The notes: generated from the letters alone by a model not told the origin. Counted from the stretch's first letter, positions 17,768 through 26,591 are shown. The stretch: 41,377 nt of DNA from an uncultured Bacteroides sp. (GCA_947074295.1 CAMTPC010000015.1:1-41377); one strand, 5' to 3'. Numbers and translations are program-made.

Positions 17768-18322
17768 ATGAAGAAATTATTCACTTTTTTTCTGACCTTA
17801 GGTTTTGTGCTTCCAATGGTAGCACAGACCTCACAGTTTTATAGCTATACTGTAAACACCATCGATGGACAGCCCTATCCGCTGATGCAGCTCCAAGGCA
17901 AGAAGGTGATGGTGGTCAATGTCGATGTAAAACCCGAGCTGGCGCCTCAATATGCCATTCTTGACGAACTTTATACCCAATATTGTGATAGCAACTTCAC
18001 GATACTCGCTTTCCCATCCAATAATTTCGATCCTCTGTCGGCCAGCCAGCAAGCTGCCAATCCGGGTTATCGCATAATGGATTTTGATGTCTCATTTCCG
18101 GTGATGGCACAAGTATCTGTGGCAGGCCTCAATATAGCGCCCCTTTATCAATGGCTCACTCAAAAAAGCTTGAATGGCGTGGCAGATGCACCAGTGACGG
18201 GTAATTTTCAAAAGTTTCTGATAAATGAACAAGGTGCGTGGGTTGGGGTCGAAACTCCAAATGAGAGTGCTTTCAATGTACGTGTGCTTAACTGGATATG
18301 GGGTAAAGGCTATGTGAAATAG
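17768..18322 (+). CDS. Exported glutathione-peroxidase-like protein lacking catalytic residues
   Basis: A 184-residue protein with a signal peptide (cleavage near VAQ20), so it is periplasmic or secreted. The mature part follows the glutathione peroxidase plan closely: FYSYTVNTIDGQPYPL, then VMVVNVDVKPELAPQY (family NVAS-Cys/Sec-GLTPQY), then FTILAFPSNNF (family FPCNQF), FPVMAQ, APLYQWL and TGNFQKFLINEQG (family WNFxKFLI). The peroxidatic Cys/Sec is Pro56, the tetrad Gln is Asn86 and the tetrad Trp is Gly145; only Asn146 remains. Peroxidase chemistry by the known mechanism is therefore unlikely. It may be a binding or scaffold pseudoenzyme. It is monocistronic with its own promoter and terminator, and divergent from the metal-efflux operon. 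Confidence 0.82.
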   Translation: MKKLFTFFLTLGFVLPMVAQTSQFYSYTVNTIDGQPYPLMQLQGKKVMVVNVDVKPELAPQYAILDELYTQYCDSNFTILAFPSNNFDPLSASQQAANPGYRIMDFDVSFPVMAQVSVAGLNIAPLYQWLTQKSLNGVADAPVTGNFQKFLINEQGAWVGVETPNESAFNVRVLNWIWGKGYVK

Positions 18323-18397
18323 CAGTTTGACGATGCATATTTAGTTAATATATAGCTACTCGCTTGATATATTAAAACGATCGAGTTAGAGAGCATT

Positions 18398-18430
18398 ACT
18401 GGTCCTGTTCGCTCAGCGACCAGTTTTTTT
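18398..18430 (+). terminator. Intrinsic terminator after the GPx-like gene
   Basis: The stem ACTGGTC/GACCAGT is followed directly by seven T. The 13-nt interior can form an additional small CGCT/AGCG helix. It lies 75 bp downstream of the stop at 18322. Confidence 0.85.
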
Positions 18431-18561
18431 GTACCATTTCCCATCGTATTCATATGGAGCGCTTTTAGAATAATATTTCAGATGAAAAGAACTTTTCACA
18501 GATGCACTTTGTTTTCATAATTTATATTATTTCTTATGTTTCACAAAAACAAATGCTACTT

Positions 18562-19536
18562 ATGAAAAAGAACCTATTCTATCAATTAGTATTGATATTA
18601 ACTTTATGTTTGGCTGCTGCATGTAGTAGTGATGATAACAAGGACAAAGATTCTTCCTCTTATGCAGGAACATATACGGGTGATAATTTGAATATGACTG
18701 TGAGTGGCGTTACAATGAGTGGTAAAGAAGCTACTATCAGTGATACTGGAGTTTTGACACTTAAAAACGTAGTTCCTGGCCAAGCTTCTATCGACATCAC
18801 GCTGACAGATACCAATGGTGCCTTGCAGGGTAGCACAACGTTTACAGGAGGGAGTGTTTCAGTGAGTGGTAATGTAGATAAAAGTAAACTAAATCTTGCT
18901 GTGACCATACAAATGTCCAACGCATTGATAGGTACTTGGAATCTTTTGCCCTATACTGTCGATACGTCAACAGGCGCTTTGACTTCTACTCCTATTTTCT
19001 TGGATATCACCCCAGCCGATTTGAGTGTCACTTTTATGGGCAACACTATGACTAGCACTCAATTTGCAACCTCTATCGAATTCCTTTTAGGAAACTATGC
19101 ACAAGGTATGACCAGTGTCACCTTTGATGCTGATGGATTCATGACTGCCACCTTTGCTACAGGTATCAAAGCTACTTGCCCTAAAGGGTTGATGCAATAC
19201 TATGTGAGTGATAAAATGATCTATTTCATTCCTAATCTGGAAGCCATCATGGCGATAGCCAGCACACGTGCTGATATGAGTAATTTGCTCAACCTTATTA
19301 ATCAACTCACTGTTGAGGGAATCCCGTTACTGTTTACGGTCAGTGGTAATAGCTTACAAATTTCTATAACCAAGGAAATGATAATGCCTTATCTGGAGAT
19401 CTTTAACAGCGCTATACTACCTCTGCTGCCAACAGATAACGAAACGGTGGCATTGCTCAAAGAACTTTTTCCTGAATTATATGTTATTATCAACAGCAGC
19501 ACCTCATTGGTGATGGGGATGTCGCTGACTAAGTAG
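18562..19536 (+). CDS. Lipoprotein with beta-rich repeats, DUF4925-like
   Basis: The start is placed at ATG 18562 (MKKNLFYQ), giving a normal lipoprotein signal peptide with lipobox LAAAC followed by an SSDDNKDKD spacer; this acidic spacer is reminiscent of the Bacteroides surface-export signal. The mature protein of about 300 residues is rich in Ser, Thr and Gly. It opens with YAGTYTGDNLNMTV and shows two similar beta-sandwich-like portions, the second beginning near GTWNLLPYTVD. It resembles the DUF4925 family of gut Bacteroidales lipoproteins, but I am not certain of that assignment. No enzyme motif is visible. It stands alone between two terminators. Confidence 0.8.
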   Translation: MKKNLFYQLVLILTLCLAAACSSDDNKDKDSSSYAGTYTGDNLNMTVSGVTMSGKEATISDTGVLTLKNVVPGQASIDITLTDTNGALQGSTTFTGGSVSVSGNVDKSKLNLAVTIQMSNALIGTWNLLPYTVDTSTGALTSTPIFLDITPADLSVTFMGNTMTSTQFATSIEFLLGNYAQGMTSVTFDADGFMTATFATGIKATCPKGLMQYYVSDKMIYFIPNLEAIMAIASTRADMSNLLNLINQLTVEGIPLLFTVSGNSLQISITKEMIMPYLEIFNSAILPLLPTDNETVALLKELFPELYVIINSSTSLVMGMSLTK

Positions 19537-19567
19537 CGTGTTTCAATGCTTTTATTATATTTTTGAT

Positions 19568-19604
19568 AAAGAGGGTAGATTGTCCAGCCAGTCTATCCTC
19601 TTTT
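19568..19604 (+). terminator. Intrinsic terminator after the lipoprotein gene
   Basis: The 12-bp stem AAAGAGGGTAGA/TCTATCCTCTTT (one G-U) has a 12-nt loop and a short T tail, 31 bp after the stop at 19536. Confidence 0.8.
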
Positions 19605-19655
19605 CTATTAATTATGTCTGTGATTAAGTCTATTGTAATTATAAATTGCGAGATA

Positions 19656-19724
19656 TATTGCAATAAGTTTATAAAATAGTGTGCTTGCATTACAAGGTGA
19701 AAGTATTTAGTGCAATATGCTTTC
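19656..19724 (+). promoter_or_regulatory. Possible operator region upstream of the ethanolamine operon
   Basis: The 330-bp gap before the permease holds the preceding terminator, a perfect 10-bp palindrome TATTGCAATA at 19656-19665, an imperfect hairpin GAAAGTAT/ATGCTTTC at 19699-19724 and the promoter at 19803-19834. No cobalamin-riboswitch B12 box is visible. The palindromes may be regulator sites, but AT-rich DNA produces such patterns by chance. Confidence 0.25.
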
Positions 19725-19802
19725 ATATAGGTTGGCATGTTGGGTGTAAAATATCAAATAGGAATATAAATACTTATAAAGATAACAAAAAGATACCTTA
19801 AT

Positions 19803-19834
19803 ATTGTATTTGATATCATAATGGCGTATATTTG
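19803..19834 (+). promoter_or_regulatory. Promoter of the eat-eutBC operon
   Basis: ATTG at 19803-19806, a 20-bp spacer and a perfect TATATTTG -7 box at 19827-19834. Transcription would start around 19841, about 26 nt before the ATG at 19867. Confidence 0.65.
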
Positions 19835-19866
19835 CAATTATTGGTATTAATTAATATTTTAAGGTT

Positions 19867-21237
19867 ATGGGTAAAGATTCAAAAACGAGCACAACATTAA
19901 AGCGCTCATTAGGCAGCTTTCACCTATGGGGGATAGCCGTGGGTTTGGTTATTTCGGGTGAATATTTTGGGTGGAGTTATGGCTGGGCATCAGCTGGCAC
20001 ACTGGGTTTCTTGATCACGACAGCATTTGTTGCTATCATGTATCTCACCTTTATCTTTAGTTTTACAGAGCTTTCTACCTCTATTCCCCATGCAGGCGGT
20101 CCTTTCGAGTATGCACGCCGGGCATTTGGTTCATTAGGGGGATTCTTTGGTGGTTTTGCCACTTTGGTCGAATTTGTTTTTGCTCCACCAGCCATCGCTA
20201 TGGCAATCGGTGCCTATCTCAATGTACAGTTTCCGGCACTTAGTCCACAGTGGGTGGCAGTAGGTGCATATCTTGTATTCATGACACTGAACATTGTAGG
20301 TATCAGTTTGGCAGCTACATTCGAGCTGATTGTGACGCTGCTAGCCATCTTCGAGCTTTTGGTATTCATGGGTGTTGTAGCTCCTGGTTTCTCGATGACT
20401 AATTTCGTAGCCAATGGTTGGGCGGGTAGTGATACATTTACCGGCGAAACCATGGCGGGCATTTTCGCGGCCATCCCTTTTGCAATATGGTTTTTCCTAG
20501 CAATCGAAGGCGCTTCTATGGCTGCCGAGGAGGCCAAAGATCCCAAACGCACCATTCCTAAAGCCTTTATATGGGGTATACTCACCTTGGTGGCTTTGGC
20601 CCTTGGAGTAATGGTGTTTGCAGGCGGGGTAGGCGACTGGCAAGCCTTGGCCAACATCAATGACCCACTGCCACAAGCTATGAAAACTATAGTAGGCGGC
20701 GAAAGTGGCTGGTTGCATATGCTGGTATTCTTAGGCTTATTTGGTTTGATCGCTTCTTTCCACGGCATCATCATGGGCTATTCGCGTCAAATATTCGCAG
20801 TGGCACGCGCTGGTTATCTTCCCAAATCGCTTTCTGGAGTTAATAAACGTTTCCGTACGCCACATTTGGCTATCATTGCCGGTGGAGTAGTAGGTATCTT
20901 GGCTATTTTCTCAGACAATTGGATTACCTTTGGCGATCAGCCTCTTACTGCCAATATTGTGATCTTAGCGGTGTTTGGTGCCATCGTGATGTATATCATT
21001 TCGATGCTATCGCTCATCAAACTTCGGAAGACAGAGCCCGAGTTGGTACGTCCATTCAAAGCACCTTTCTATCCGGTATTTCCGATCATTTCACTGGTTT
21101 GCGCAGTGGTTTGTCTGGCAGCTATGATTTATTACAATTTCTCTATATTCTTAGTTTTCTTGGGTATGATGGCTGTGGCCTATGTTTACTACGTTCTGAG
21201 CAAAGTAAGAATCAAACAAGTAGCAATGGCTGATTAA
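19867..21237 (+). CDS. eat: Ethanolamine permease (APC superfamily)
   Basis: Inner-membrane transporter of 456 residues with about 12 hydrophobic helices, of the amino acid-polyamine-organocation superfamily. The N-terminal segment (SLGSFHLWGIAVGLVISGEYFGW, then GWASAGTLGFL, TELSTSIPHAGGPFEYARRAFG) is what I know from ethanolamine permeases rather than generic amino-acid permeases. The assignment is strengthened by position: eutB follows after 30 bp and eutC after that. It would import ethanolamine, abundant in the gut from phosphatidylethanolamine turnover, for cleavage by EutBC. Confidence 0.9.
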   Translation: MGKDSKTSTTLKRSLGSFHLWGIAVGLVISGEYFGWSYGWASAGTLGFLITTAFVAIMYLTFIFSFTELSTSIPHAGGPFEYARRAFGSLGGFFGGFATLVEFVFAPPAIAMAIGAYLNVQFPALSPQWVAVGAYLVFMTLNIVGISLAATFELIVTLLAIFELLVFMGVVAPGFSMTNFVANGWAGSDTFTGETMAGIFAAIPFAIWFFLAIEGASMAAEEAKDPKRTIPKAFIWGILTLVALALGVMVFAGGVGDWQALANINDPLPQAMKTIVGGESGWLHMLVFLGLFGLIASFHGIIMGYSRQIFAVARAGYLPKSLSGVNKRFRTPHLAIIAGGVVGILAIFSDNWITFGDQPLTANIVILAVFGAIVMYIISMLSLIKLRKTEPELVRPFKAPFYPVFPIISLVCAVVCLAAMIYYNFSIFLVFLGMMAVAYVYYVLSKVRIKQVAMAD

Positions 21238-21267
21238 GAAACACGACATTTAAAACGCTTTATACCC

Positions 21268-22644
21268 ATGTATAAAACAACACTTGACAATCGGACCTAT
21301 CACTTTGATGATCTCAAGACACTGATGGCAAAGGCCTCGCCTGCACGTTCGGGCGATGACCTTGCAGGTGTTTCGGCACACACCATGGAGGAGCGGGTGG
21401 CTGCAAAGATGGCTTTGGCCGATGTGCCGCTAAAAACTTTTCTAGAGGAGCAGTTGATCCCTTATGAGATGGACGAAGTGACACGACTCATCATCGACAC
21501 ACACGACACAGAAGCCTTTGCGCCGATCAGCCACCTCACAGTGGGTGATTTTCGCAATTGGCTGCTCAATGATCACACGACATCACAGATGCTGGCCGTA
21601 GTAGCTCCCGGTATTACCCCCGAAATGGCGGCAGCCGTGAGTAAAATCATGCGCAACCAGGATCTTATTCTGACAGCAAAGAAATGTAGGGTAGTCACAC
21701 GCTTCCGAAATACCATTGGCTTGCCAGGGCATTTCAGCGTGCGACTTCAACCCAACCATCCCACGGATGATCTGAAAGGGATAGCCGCTAGTCTCATAGA
21801 TGGATTGATGTATGGATCGGGTGACGCTGTGATAGGTATCAACCCGGCAAGCGACAGCATACCGGTATTGACCAATCTCTGCTATATGCTCGATGATATC
21901 ATTCAGCGATATGCCATTCCAACACAGTCGTGCGTGCTGACGCATGTCAGCACTTCTATAGAGTTGATAGATAGAGGGGTACCTGTCGACTTGGTATTTC
22001 AGTCTATAGCTGGTACCGAAGGCGCAAATGCAGGTTTCGGTATCAACCTGAAAATGCTCGAGGAAGCACATCAAGCGGCATTGAGCCTTAAACGCGGCAC
22101 TGTGGGTGATAATGTGATGTACTTTGAAACCGGACAAGGTAGTGCATTGTCCTCGGGATTCCATCATGACGTAGACCAGCAGACTTGTGAGGCGCGTGCC
22201 TATGCTGTGGCGCGACACTTCTCGCCATTGTTGGTCAACACAGTCGTGGGGTTCATTGGCCCTGAGTATCTGTATGATGGTAAACAAATCACTCGTGCCG
22301 GTCTAGAAGATCACTTCTGTGGCAAGTTGATGGGAGTTCCTTTGGGTTGCGACGTATGCTATACCAATCATGCTGAGGCCGATCAGGATGATATGGATAA
22401 TTTGCTGACACTACTGGTTGCTGGAGGATTGACCTACATGATGGGTGTTCCTGGGGCAGATGATATCATGCTCAACTACCAGAGCACTTCCTACCATGAT
22501 GCACTCTATGTGCGCGAACTATTTGGATTAAAACATGCGCCAGAGTTTGCATCTTGGTTGGAGAAAATGCAAGTCATCAATCAAGAAGGTCGCCTGAAGC
22601 AATTTAAATCTACCCATCCGCTGCTAGGCTATAAAGCGGGATAA
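21268..22644 (+). CDS. eutB: Ethanolamine ammonia-lyase large subunit
   Basis: Catalytic TIM-barrel subunit of the adenosylcobalamin-dependent enzyme that splits ethanolamine into acetaldehyde and ammonia. At 458 residues it is full length (enteric EutB is about 453). Recognisable conserved stretches include LSHLTVGDFR-like TVGDFRNWLL, DGLMYGSGDAVIGINPASDS, CVLTHVSTSIELI, SIAGTEGANAGFGINL and the highly conserved YFETGQGSALSSGFHHDVDQ. It lies 30 bp after the permease and 18 bp before eutC. Unlike typical enteric loci there is no eutA reactivase gene beside it, so reactivation of inactivated cobalamin is unexplained here. Confidence 0.96.
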   Translation: MYKTTLDNRTYHFDDLKTLMAKASPARSGDDLAGVSAHTMEERVAAKMALADVPLKTFLEEQLIPYEMDEVTRLIIDTHDTEAFAPISHLTVGDFRNWLLNDHTTSQMLAVVAPGITPEMAAAVSKIMRNQDLILTAKKCRVVTRFRNTIGLPGHFSVRLQPNHPTDDLKGIAASLIDGLMYGSGDAVIGINPASDSIPVLTNLCYMLDDIIQRYAIPTQSCVLTHVSTSIELIDRGVPVDLVFQSIAGTEGANAGFGINLKMLEEAHQAALSLKRGTVGDNVMYFETGQGSALSSGFHHDVDQQTCEARAYAVARHFSPLLVNTVVGFIGPEYLYDGKQITRAGLEDHFCGKLMGVPLGCDVCYTNHAEADQDDMDNLLTLLVAGGLTYMMGVPGADDIMLNYQSTSYHDALYVRELFGLKHAPEFASWLEKMQVINQEGRLKQFKSTHPLLGYKAG

Positions 22645-22662
22645 ATGTTATAATTAGAAGAT

Positions 22663-23478
22663 ATGGAACTCATAAAAACATCACCTACGACAAATACTGA
22701 TATTCTGGAACCCGACTGCTGGGAAGAGTTGCGACAGTTTACTGATGCACGTATAGCGCTAGGGCGCACAGGTGCCAGTTTGCCCACTAAAGAGGTGTTA
22801 GGGTTCAGTTTGTCGCATGCTAGGGCAAAAGATGCGATACATACTCCTTTTGATAGAGCTTCAGTAGCAACTAAATTACGGCAAATGGGGCTCGAAAGTA
22901 TTAATGTATCAAGTGCAGCGCCCAATAGGGCCATTTATCTGACTCGACCCGACTTGGGGCGTAAGTTGTCTCAAGATAGCCGAGAAGAATTGTTGGAAAA
23001 AGATTATCCACCTGTAGATGTAGCATTGTTTATTGGCGACGGACTTTCTTCAAAAGCCGTGCATAAGCAAGCTGTGCCATTGATTGGACATCTGATGTCT
23101 TACATGAAGGATCTGGATTTAAAAATAGCTCCCGTGGTGCTGGCAGAGCAGTCGCGAGTTGCCCTTGGAGATGAGGTGGGCGCTTTGCTAAATGCCAAAC
23201 TTGTGGCTGTACTGATTGGTGAACGGCCAGGACTGTCATCGCCCGATAGTTTAGGAGTTTATATCACATACAATCCGATGGTAGGACGTCTGGAGTCTGA
23301 TCGCAATTGCATTTCTAATATTCGTCCCGAGGGACTTTCCTATGAAAAGGCGGCCTTCAAAATGGCATGGCTCATTGAGAATGCTTTCGCGATGGGAAAG
23401 ACCGGAATAGAATTAAAAGACCGGAGTGATGATGAATCTTTGCACCGGATAGTCAAGCCTAAAATGCATTTATTATAA
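22663..23478 (+). CDS. eutC: Ethanolamine ammonia-lyase small subunit
   Basis: Completes the cobalamin-binding site of ethanolamine ammonia-lyase together with EutB. It is 271 residues, slightly shorter than enteric EutC (about 295), mainly in the variable N-terminal extension. Conserved stretches are the N-terminal TDARIALGRTGASLPTKEVL and LSHARAKDAIH, then DVALFIGDGLSSKAVHKQA, VALGDEVGALLNAKL and VLIGERPGLSSPDSLGVYI, as in EutC. It is the last gene of the operon, followed within 20 bp by a strong terminator. No EutMN/KLS-type shell proteins, aldehyde dehydrogenase or phosphotransacetylase are nearby, so acetaldehyde must be handled by enzymes encoded elsewhere. Confidence 0.95.
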   Translation: MELIKTSPTTNTDILEPDCWEELRQFTDARIALGRTGASLPTKEVLGFSLSHARAKDAIHTPFDRASVATKLRQMGLESINVSSAAPNRAIYLTRPDLGRKLSQDSREELLEKDYPPVDVALFIGDGLSSKAVHKQAVPLIGHLMSYMKDLDLKIAPVVLAEQSRVALGDEVGALLNAKLVAVLIGERPGLSSPDSLGVYITYNPMVGRLESDRNCISNIRPEGLSYEKAAFKMAWLIENAFAMGKTGIELKDRSDDESLHRIVKPKMHLL

Positions 23479-23497
23479 TCTAACTACTATTGAAACT

Positions 23498-23540
23498 AAA
23501 AAGGGAATGAATCGCTTATTGTATGATTCATTCCCTTTTT
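23498..23540. terminator. Strong terminator between eutC and the NUDIX gene
   Basis: A perfect 16-bp inverted repeat, AAAAAGGGAATGAATC (23498-23513) against its complement at 23525-23540, with an 11-nt loop. A- and T-tracts flank it, so it serves both converging transcripts. Confidence 0.9.
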
Positions 23541-23555
23541 TATTATTGAGTAGAG

Positions 23556-24065
23556 CTATAGTGTCTTGAGAATATATTGCTCGAACTCATTCTCGAAATT
23601 GGGAGTGAAAACATCGTTTCCTAACTGCCCTTTTATTTCATCAACCGTCCAGAATCGCCCACCATCCAGTTCTTCGCTAGGTGCAATTTCACCATCATAA
23701 GTTGTGGTATGTACGAATACCAGTTCGCGCTCGCGATCCGATTGAAACACATATTGGCACACGCGCGTAGGAGTGAAATCGGTAATACCCAGTTCCTCGC
23801 GCACTTCGCGTTCTAGGGCGATATCCACACTCTCGCCCAAATCGATGTGTCCACCTACGGCAGTATCCCATTTCCCGGGCTGTATATCTTTCCAATCGGG
23901 ACGTTTTTGTAGATACAGCTCTCCTTTGCTATTGAATACATGCAGATGTACCACTGGATGCAATTGCATACTGCCATTGTGACATTCGCCACGGGTAGCA
24001 GCACCGGTAATGTGACCATCCTCGTCTACTATTGGGAAAAGCTCTTCATTATTGTCTATTGGCAT
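23556..24065 (-). CDS. NUDIX hydrolase
   Basis: Cytosolic hydrolase of 169 residues that cleaves a nucleoside diphosphate linked to another moiety. The NUDIX box is complete: Gly72, five residues, Glu78, seven residues, then REVREELGI (residues 86-94). The N-terminal lead ELFPIVDEDGHITGAATRGECH and HPVVHLHVFNSKGELYLQKR are the pattern seen in the YfcD/isopentenyl-diphosphate-isomerase-like branch of the superfamily, but this does not settle the substrate. It begins 11 bp after queA on the same strand, so the two are probably cotranscribed. Confidence 0.93.
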   Translation of the reverse strand: MPIDNNEELFPIVDEDGHITGAATRGECHNGSMQLHPVVHLHVFNSKGELYLQKRPDWKDIQPGKWDTAVGGHIDLGESVDIALEREVREELGITDFTPTRVCQYVFQSDRERELVFVHTTTYDGEIAPSEELDGGRFWTVDEIKGQLGNDVFTPNFENEFEQYILKTL

Positions 24066-24076
24066 AATTGTTACGA

Positions 24077-25297
24077 TTAAGGGATGAGCAATGAAGAATC
24101 ACCATAGCTTAAGAAACGGAAATCATGCGCCATGGCATAGTCGTAAATACGCTTCCAGTCGCCCTTTACGAAGGCCGAAACCAATAGCAGCAATGTGCTT
24201 TGCGGTTGATGGAAGTTGGTCACCATAGCCTTCACGATCTTATATTCATAGCCAGGTGCTATAATGATCTGTGTGCTTGAATGTAGAGTCTCCAATCCGT
24301 TGCGATCCAAGTAACCCAGAATCTTTTGCAAAGCCACGATGGGGTTGAGGTATTCCTTTTGTTCGTAGGGTTGCCACTGCTTCACGTGCAGTTCTTCTTC
24401 GGATGCGGTGGGTTTATTGGCCAGTGTCATGCCGATGTGGTAGAGGCTTTCGAGTGTGCGCACCGATGTAGTTCCCACAGCAATCGCCTTTGCATCATGG
24501 TCGATGAGCTTCTTGATGGTCTCACGCGAAACAGATATATATTCAGTGTGCATTTCATGCCCTTCTATCTCCTCACTCTTCACGGGTTTGAAAGTACCTG
24601 CACCTACATGTAGTGTCAATTCTTGTGTATCTACCCCTTTTTCCATCAACGTTGCAAAAACATCGGGTGTGAAATGTAGTCCAGCGGTAGGGGCGGCCAC
24701 CGAACCTTTGATCTTAGAATAGACAGTCTGATAATTGCTCAAATCACTTTCTTCCGTATCGCGGTTCAGATAGGGTGGTATAGGTAGTTCGCCAAATACC
24801 TCGAGTATCTCGGCGAACGTCACTTCTGGATTATCCCACGTGAAATCGATGCGATGGCTGGTGCCTACACAGATACCACGTGTAGCACTTAGTGTAACGG
24901 CTTTACCCTTTACCGTCATCTCCTTGTGCAGTGTCCCTTCTTTCCATTTCTTCAGATTGCCTATCATGCATAGCCAAGCCGAATGGCTAGTTTGCTGAAA
25001 GTTCAGTGCATAGTCGGCAGGCTCAACAGGTTCCAGGCAGAATATCTCTATCAGTGCGCCTGTCTCCTTTCGGAAGTGCAAGCGGGCTTGTATCACTTTC
25101 GTGTTGTTGAATACCATTAAGCTGCCCGAAGGAATATAATCAGGCAATGATGCGAATACATCTTCGCTGATCTCGCCATGGCGATAGATCAGTAGTTTGG
25201 ATTGATCGCGCGATTCCAGTGGAAACTTGGCGATGCGTTCGTCAGGGAGATCATAGCAGAACTCCTTGATTTGTATATGTTTGGGATTTTCTTTCAT
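24077..25297 (-). CDS. queA: S-adenosylmethionine:tRNA ribosyltransferase-isomerase
   Basis: Transfers and rearranges the ribose of S-adenosylmethionine onto preQ1 at the wobble position of GUN-anticodon tRNAs, giving epoxyqueuosine. The start at ATG 25297 is preferred; an upstream in-frame TTG at 25303 adds only two residues. The protein is 406 residues, longer than the roughly 350 of enteric QueA because of extra segments, as I expect for Bacteroidetes. Signatures include FCYDLPDERIAKFPLESRDQSKLL, LMVFNNTKVIQARL, PTAGLHFTPD, LTLHVGAGTFKPVKSEEI, HxMHTEYI and TNFHQPQSTLLLLVSAF. A -7 box lies at 25362-25369; the NUDIX gene follows after 11 bp. Confidence 0.96.
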   Translation of the reverse strand: MKENPKHIQIKEFCYDLPDERIAKFPLESRDQSKLLIYRHGEISEDVFASLPDYIPSGSLMVFNNTKVIQARLHFRKETGALIEIFCLEPVEPADYALNFQQTSHSAWLCMIGNLKKWKEGTLHKEMTVKGKAVTLSATRGICVGTSHRIDFTWDNPEVTFAEILEVFGELPIPPYLNRDTEESDLSNYQTVYSKIKGSVAAPTAGLHFTPDVFATLMEKGVDTQELTLHVGAGTFKPVKSEEIEGHEMHTEYISVSRETIKKLIDHDAKAIAVGTTSVRTLESLYHIGMTLANKPTASEEELHVKQWQPYEQKEYLNPIVALQKILGYLDRNGLETLHSSTQIIIAPGYEYKIVKAMVTNFHQPQSTLLLLVSAFVKGDWKRIYDYAMAHDFRFLSYGDSSLLIP

Positions 25298-25361
25298 AAT
25301 CAATATTATTGTAATGCCCTTAAAGTATAAACACTTCGTAGGGATGCTTGTTTAATTGCTG

Positions 25362-25369
25362 CAAAGATA
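25362..25369 (-). promoter_or_regulatory. -7 element of the queA-NUDIX operon
   Basis: The minus strand reads TATCTTTG, a perfect TAnnTTTG, 65 bp before the queA ATG. No -33 TTG is present at normal spacing. Confidence 0.45.
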
Positions 25370-25413
25370 CGCTTTTTCGATGCGCTCTTCATCGGCAATA
25401 CTGTAAAAAGGTT

Positions 25414-25421
25414 TATCTTTG
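25414..25421 (+). promoter_or_regulatory. -7 element of the DUF2027/Smr gene
   Basis: TATCTTTG again, on the plus strand, 57 bp before the ATG at 25479. With the queA box 45 bp away, it forms a divergent promoter pair with identical -7 sequences. Confidence 0.5.
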
Positions 25422-25478
25422 TCAGTAGGCATCGTTTGGCGATGCTCTTTAGCGTGTAATTTTAATAAATTAATAGAA

Positions 25479-26522
25479 ATGAAAATAGGAGATAAAGTGC
25501 GCTTTCTCAGTGAAAAAGGTGGTGGCGTGGTGACAGGTTTCAAGGGTAAAGACACTGTCCTAGTCGAAGATGAAGATGGTTTTGATATCCCTATGCTTAT
25601 CAATGAATGTGTGGTAATCGAAACAGATGACTATAACATCAAACGAAAAGTAACCCCTAAAAAGGTAGAGGAAGCACCCAAACCAGTCAAGGCTGATATA
25701 CCTACCTATAAGGCTGCCGAGGTGAAGGGCGGTGATACACTCAATGTGTTTTTGGCTTTTGTGCCAGAAGATGTAAAGCAAATCAGCTCTACACCGTTCG
25801 AAGCATATTTGGTGAATGATAGTAACTACTATCTATACTACACTTACGCCAGTGCCGAAGGCAAAGCGTGGAAAGTTCGTGCTCATGGAGTGGTGGAACC
25901 TAACATGAAATTCTTACTCGAGGAATTTGAAAAATCAGTTCTAAACGATATGGAACATGTTGCCGTTCAGTTTATCGCTTTTAAAGATGGCCGCAGCTTT
26001 GCATTAAAGCCAGCAGTGAGTGTAGAAGTGCGAATCGATACGGTGAAGTTCTATAAACTGCATACTTTTAAAGAAACTGACTTCTTTGAAGAACCTGCAT
26101 TAGTTTATGATATCGTACGAAATGATGTTCCAGCACAGCAAGTGTTCGTATCAGCCGAACAGATTCAAGAAGCTCTTTTAGGCAAAAGAGCAGAGGAACG
26201 TCTTCGTTCGCAACCCATCGTGAAAAAGCCCAAAGGAAATGCCATCATTGAAGTGGATCTGCATATTGACGAACTTTTGGATGATACACGTGGCATGAAC
26301 AATGCAGAAATGCTGAATTACCAGTTGGACAAGTTTCGTGATGTGATGGAAAAATACAAGACAAAGCGCGAACAGCGTATCGTATTCATCCATGGAAAAG
26401 GGGATGGTGTGCTACGCAAGGCCATACTTGACGAGCTAAAGCGTAAATACAGCAACTGCCGCTATCAAGATGCCTCTTTCCAAGAATATGGTTTTGGCGC
26501 AACAATGATCACTATCAAATAA
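25479..26522 (+). CDS. DUF2027 protein with C-terminal Smr domain
   Basis: Predicted cytosolic protein of 347 residues. The start at ATG 25479 ([18 protein letters not shown]) was chosen because it begins the conserved beta-barrel-like N-terminal domain and follows the -7 box; the longer frame starts within the promoter. Residues about 1-50 look like a small SH3/Tudor-like barrel, then a linker rich in Lys and Pro, a DUF2027 core, and from about residue 255 an Smr domain with [10 protein letters not shown] and [12 protein letters not shown] (near 305). Smr domains are often nucleases acting on DNA or RNA. The pairing with DUF2027 is common in Bacteroidetes but its role is not established. Confidence 0.92.
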   Translation: MKIGDKVRFLSEKGGGVVTGFKGKDTVLVEDEDGFDIPMLINECVVIETDDYNIKRKVTPKKVEEAPKPVKADIPTYKAAEVKGGDTLNVFLAFVPEDVKQISSTPFEAYLVNDSNYYLYYTYASAEGKAWKVRAHGVVEPNMKFLLEEFEKSVLNDMEHVAVQFIAFKDGRSFALKPAVSVEVRIDTVKFYKLHTFKETDFFEEPALVYDIVRNDVPAQQVFVSAEQIQEALLGKRAEERLRSQPIVKKPKGNAIIEVDLHIDELLDDTRGMNNAEMLNYQLDKFRDVMEKYKTKREQRIVFIHGKGDGVLRKAILDELKRKYSNCRYQDASFQEYGFGATMITIK

Positions 26523-26528
26523 TAGTAT

Positions 26529-26565
26529 GAAAAAAGGGAGACGGTGCTTATAAACCGGCTCCCTT
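26529..26565 (-). terminator. Terminator for the LTxxQ gene (between convergent genes)
   Basis: The stem AAGGGAG-a-CGG / CCG-g-CTCCCTT has one mismatch and a 10-nt loop. On the minus strand it is followed by six T, so it best terminates the gene at 26592-26945. It may also serve the Smr gene. Confidence 0.75.
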
Positions 26566-26591
26566 CCTATTATTAGAAGTGTAATTCTTTA

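Noticed and set aside
19606..19866. Cobalamin riboswitch ahead of the ethanolamine operon
   Set aside because: EutBC needs B12, so I looked for a B12 box and the associated stems. None was found; only short palindromes and a normal promoter are present.
25301..25303. TTG start of queA two codons upstream
   Set aside because: It adds only two residues. The ATG at 25297 is the simpler start.
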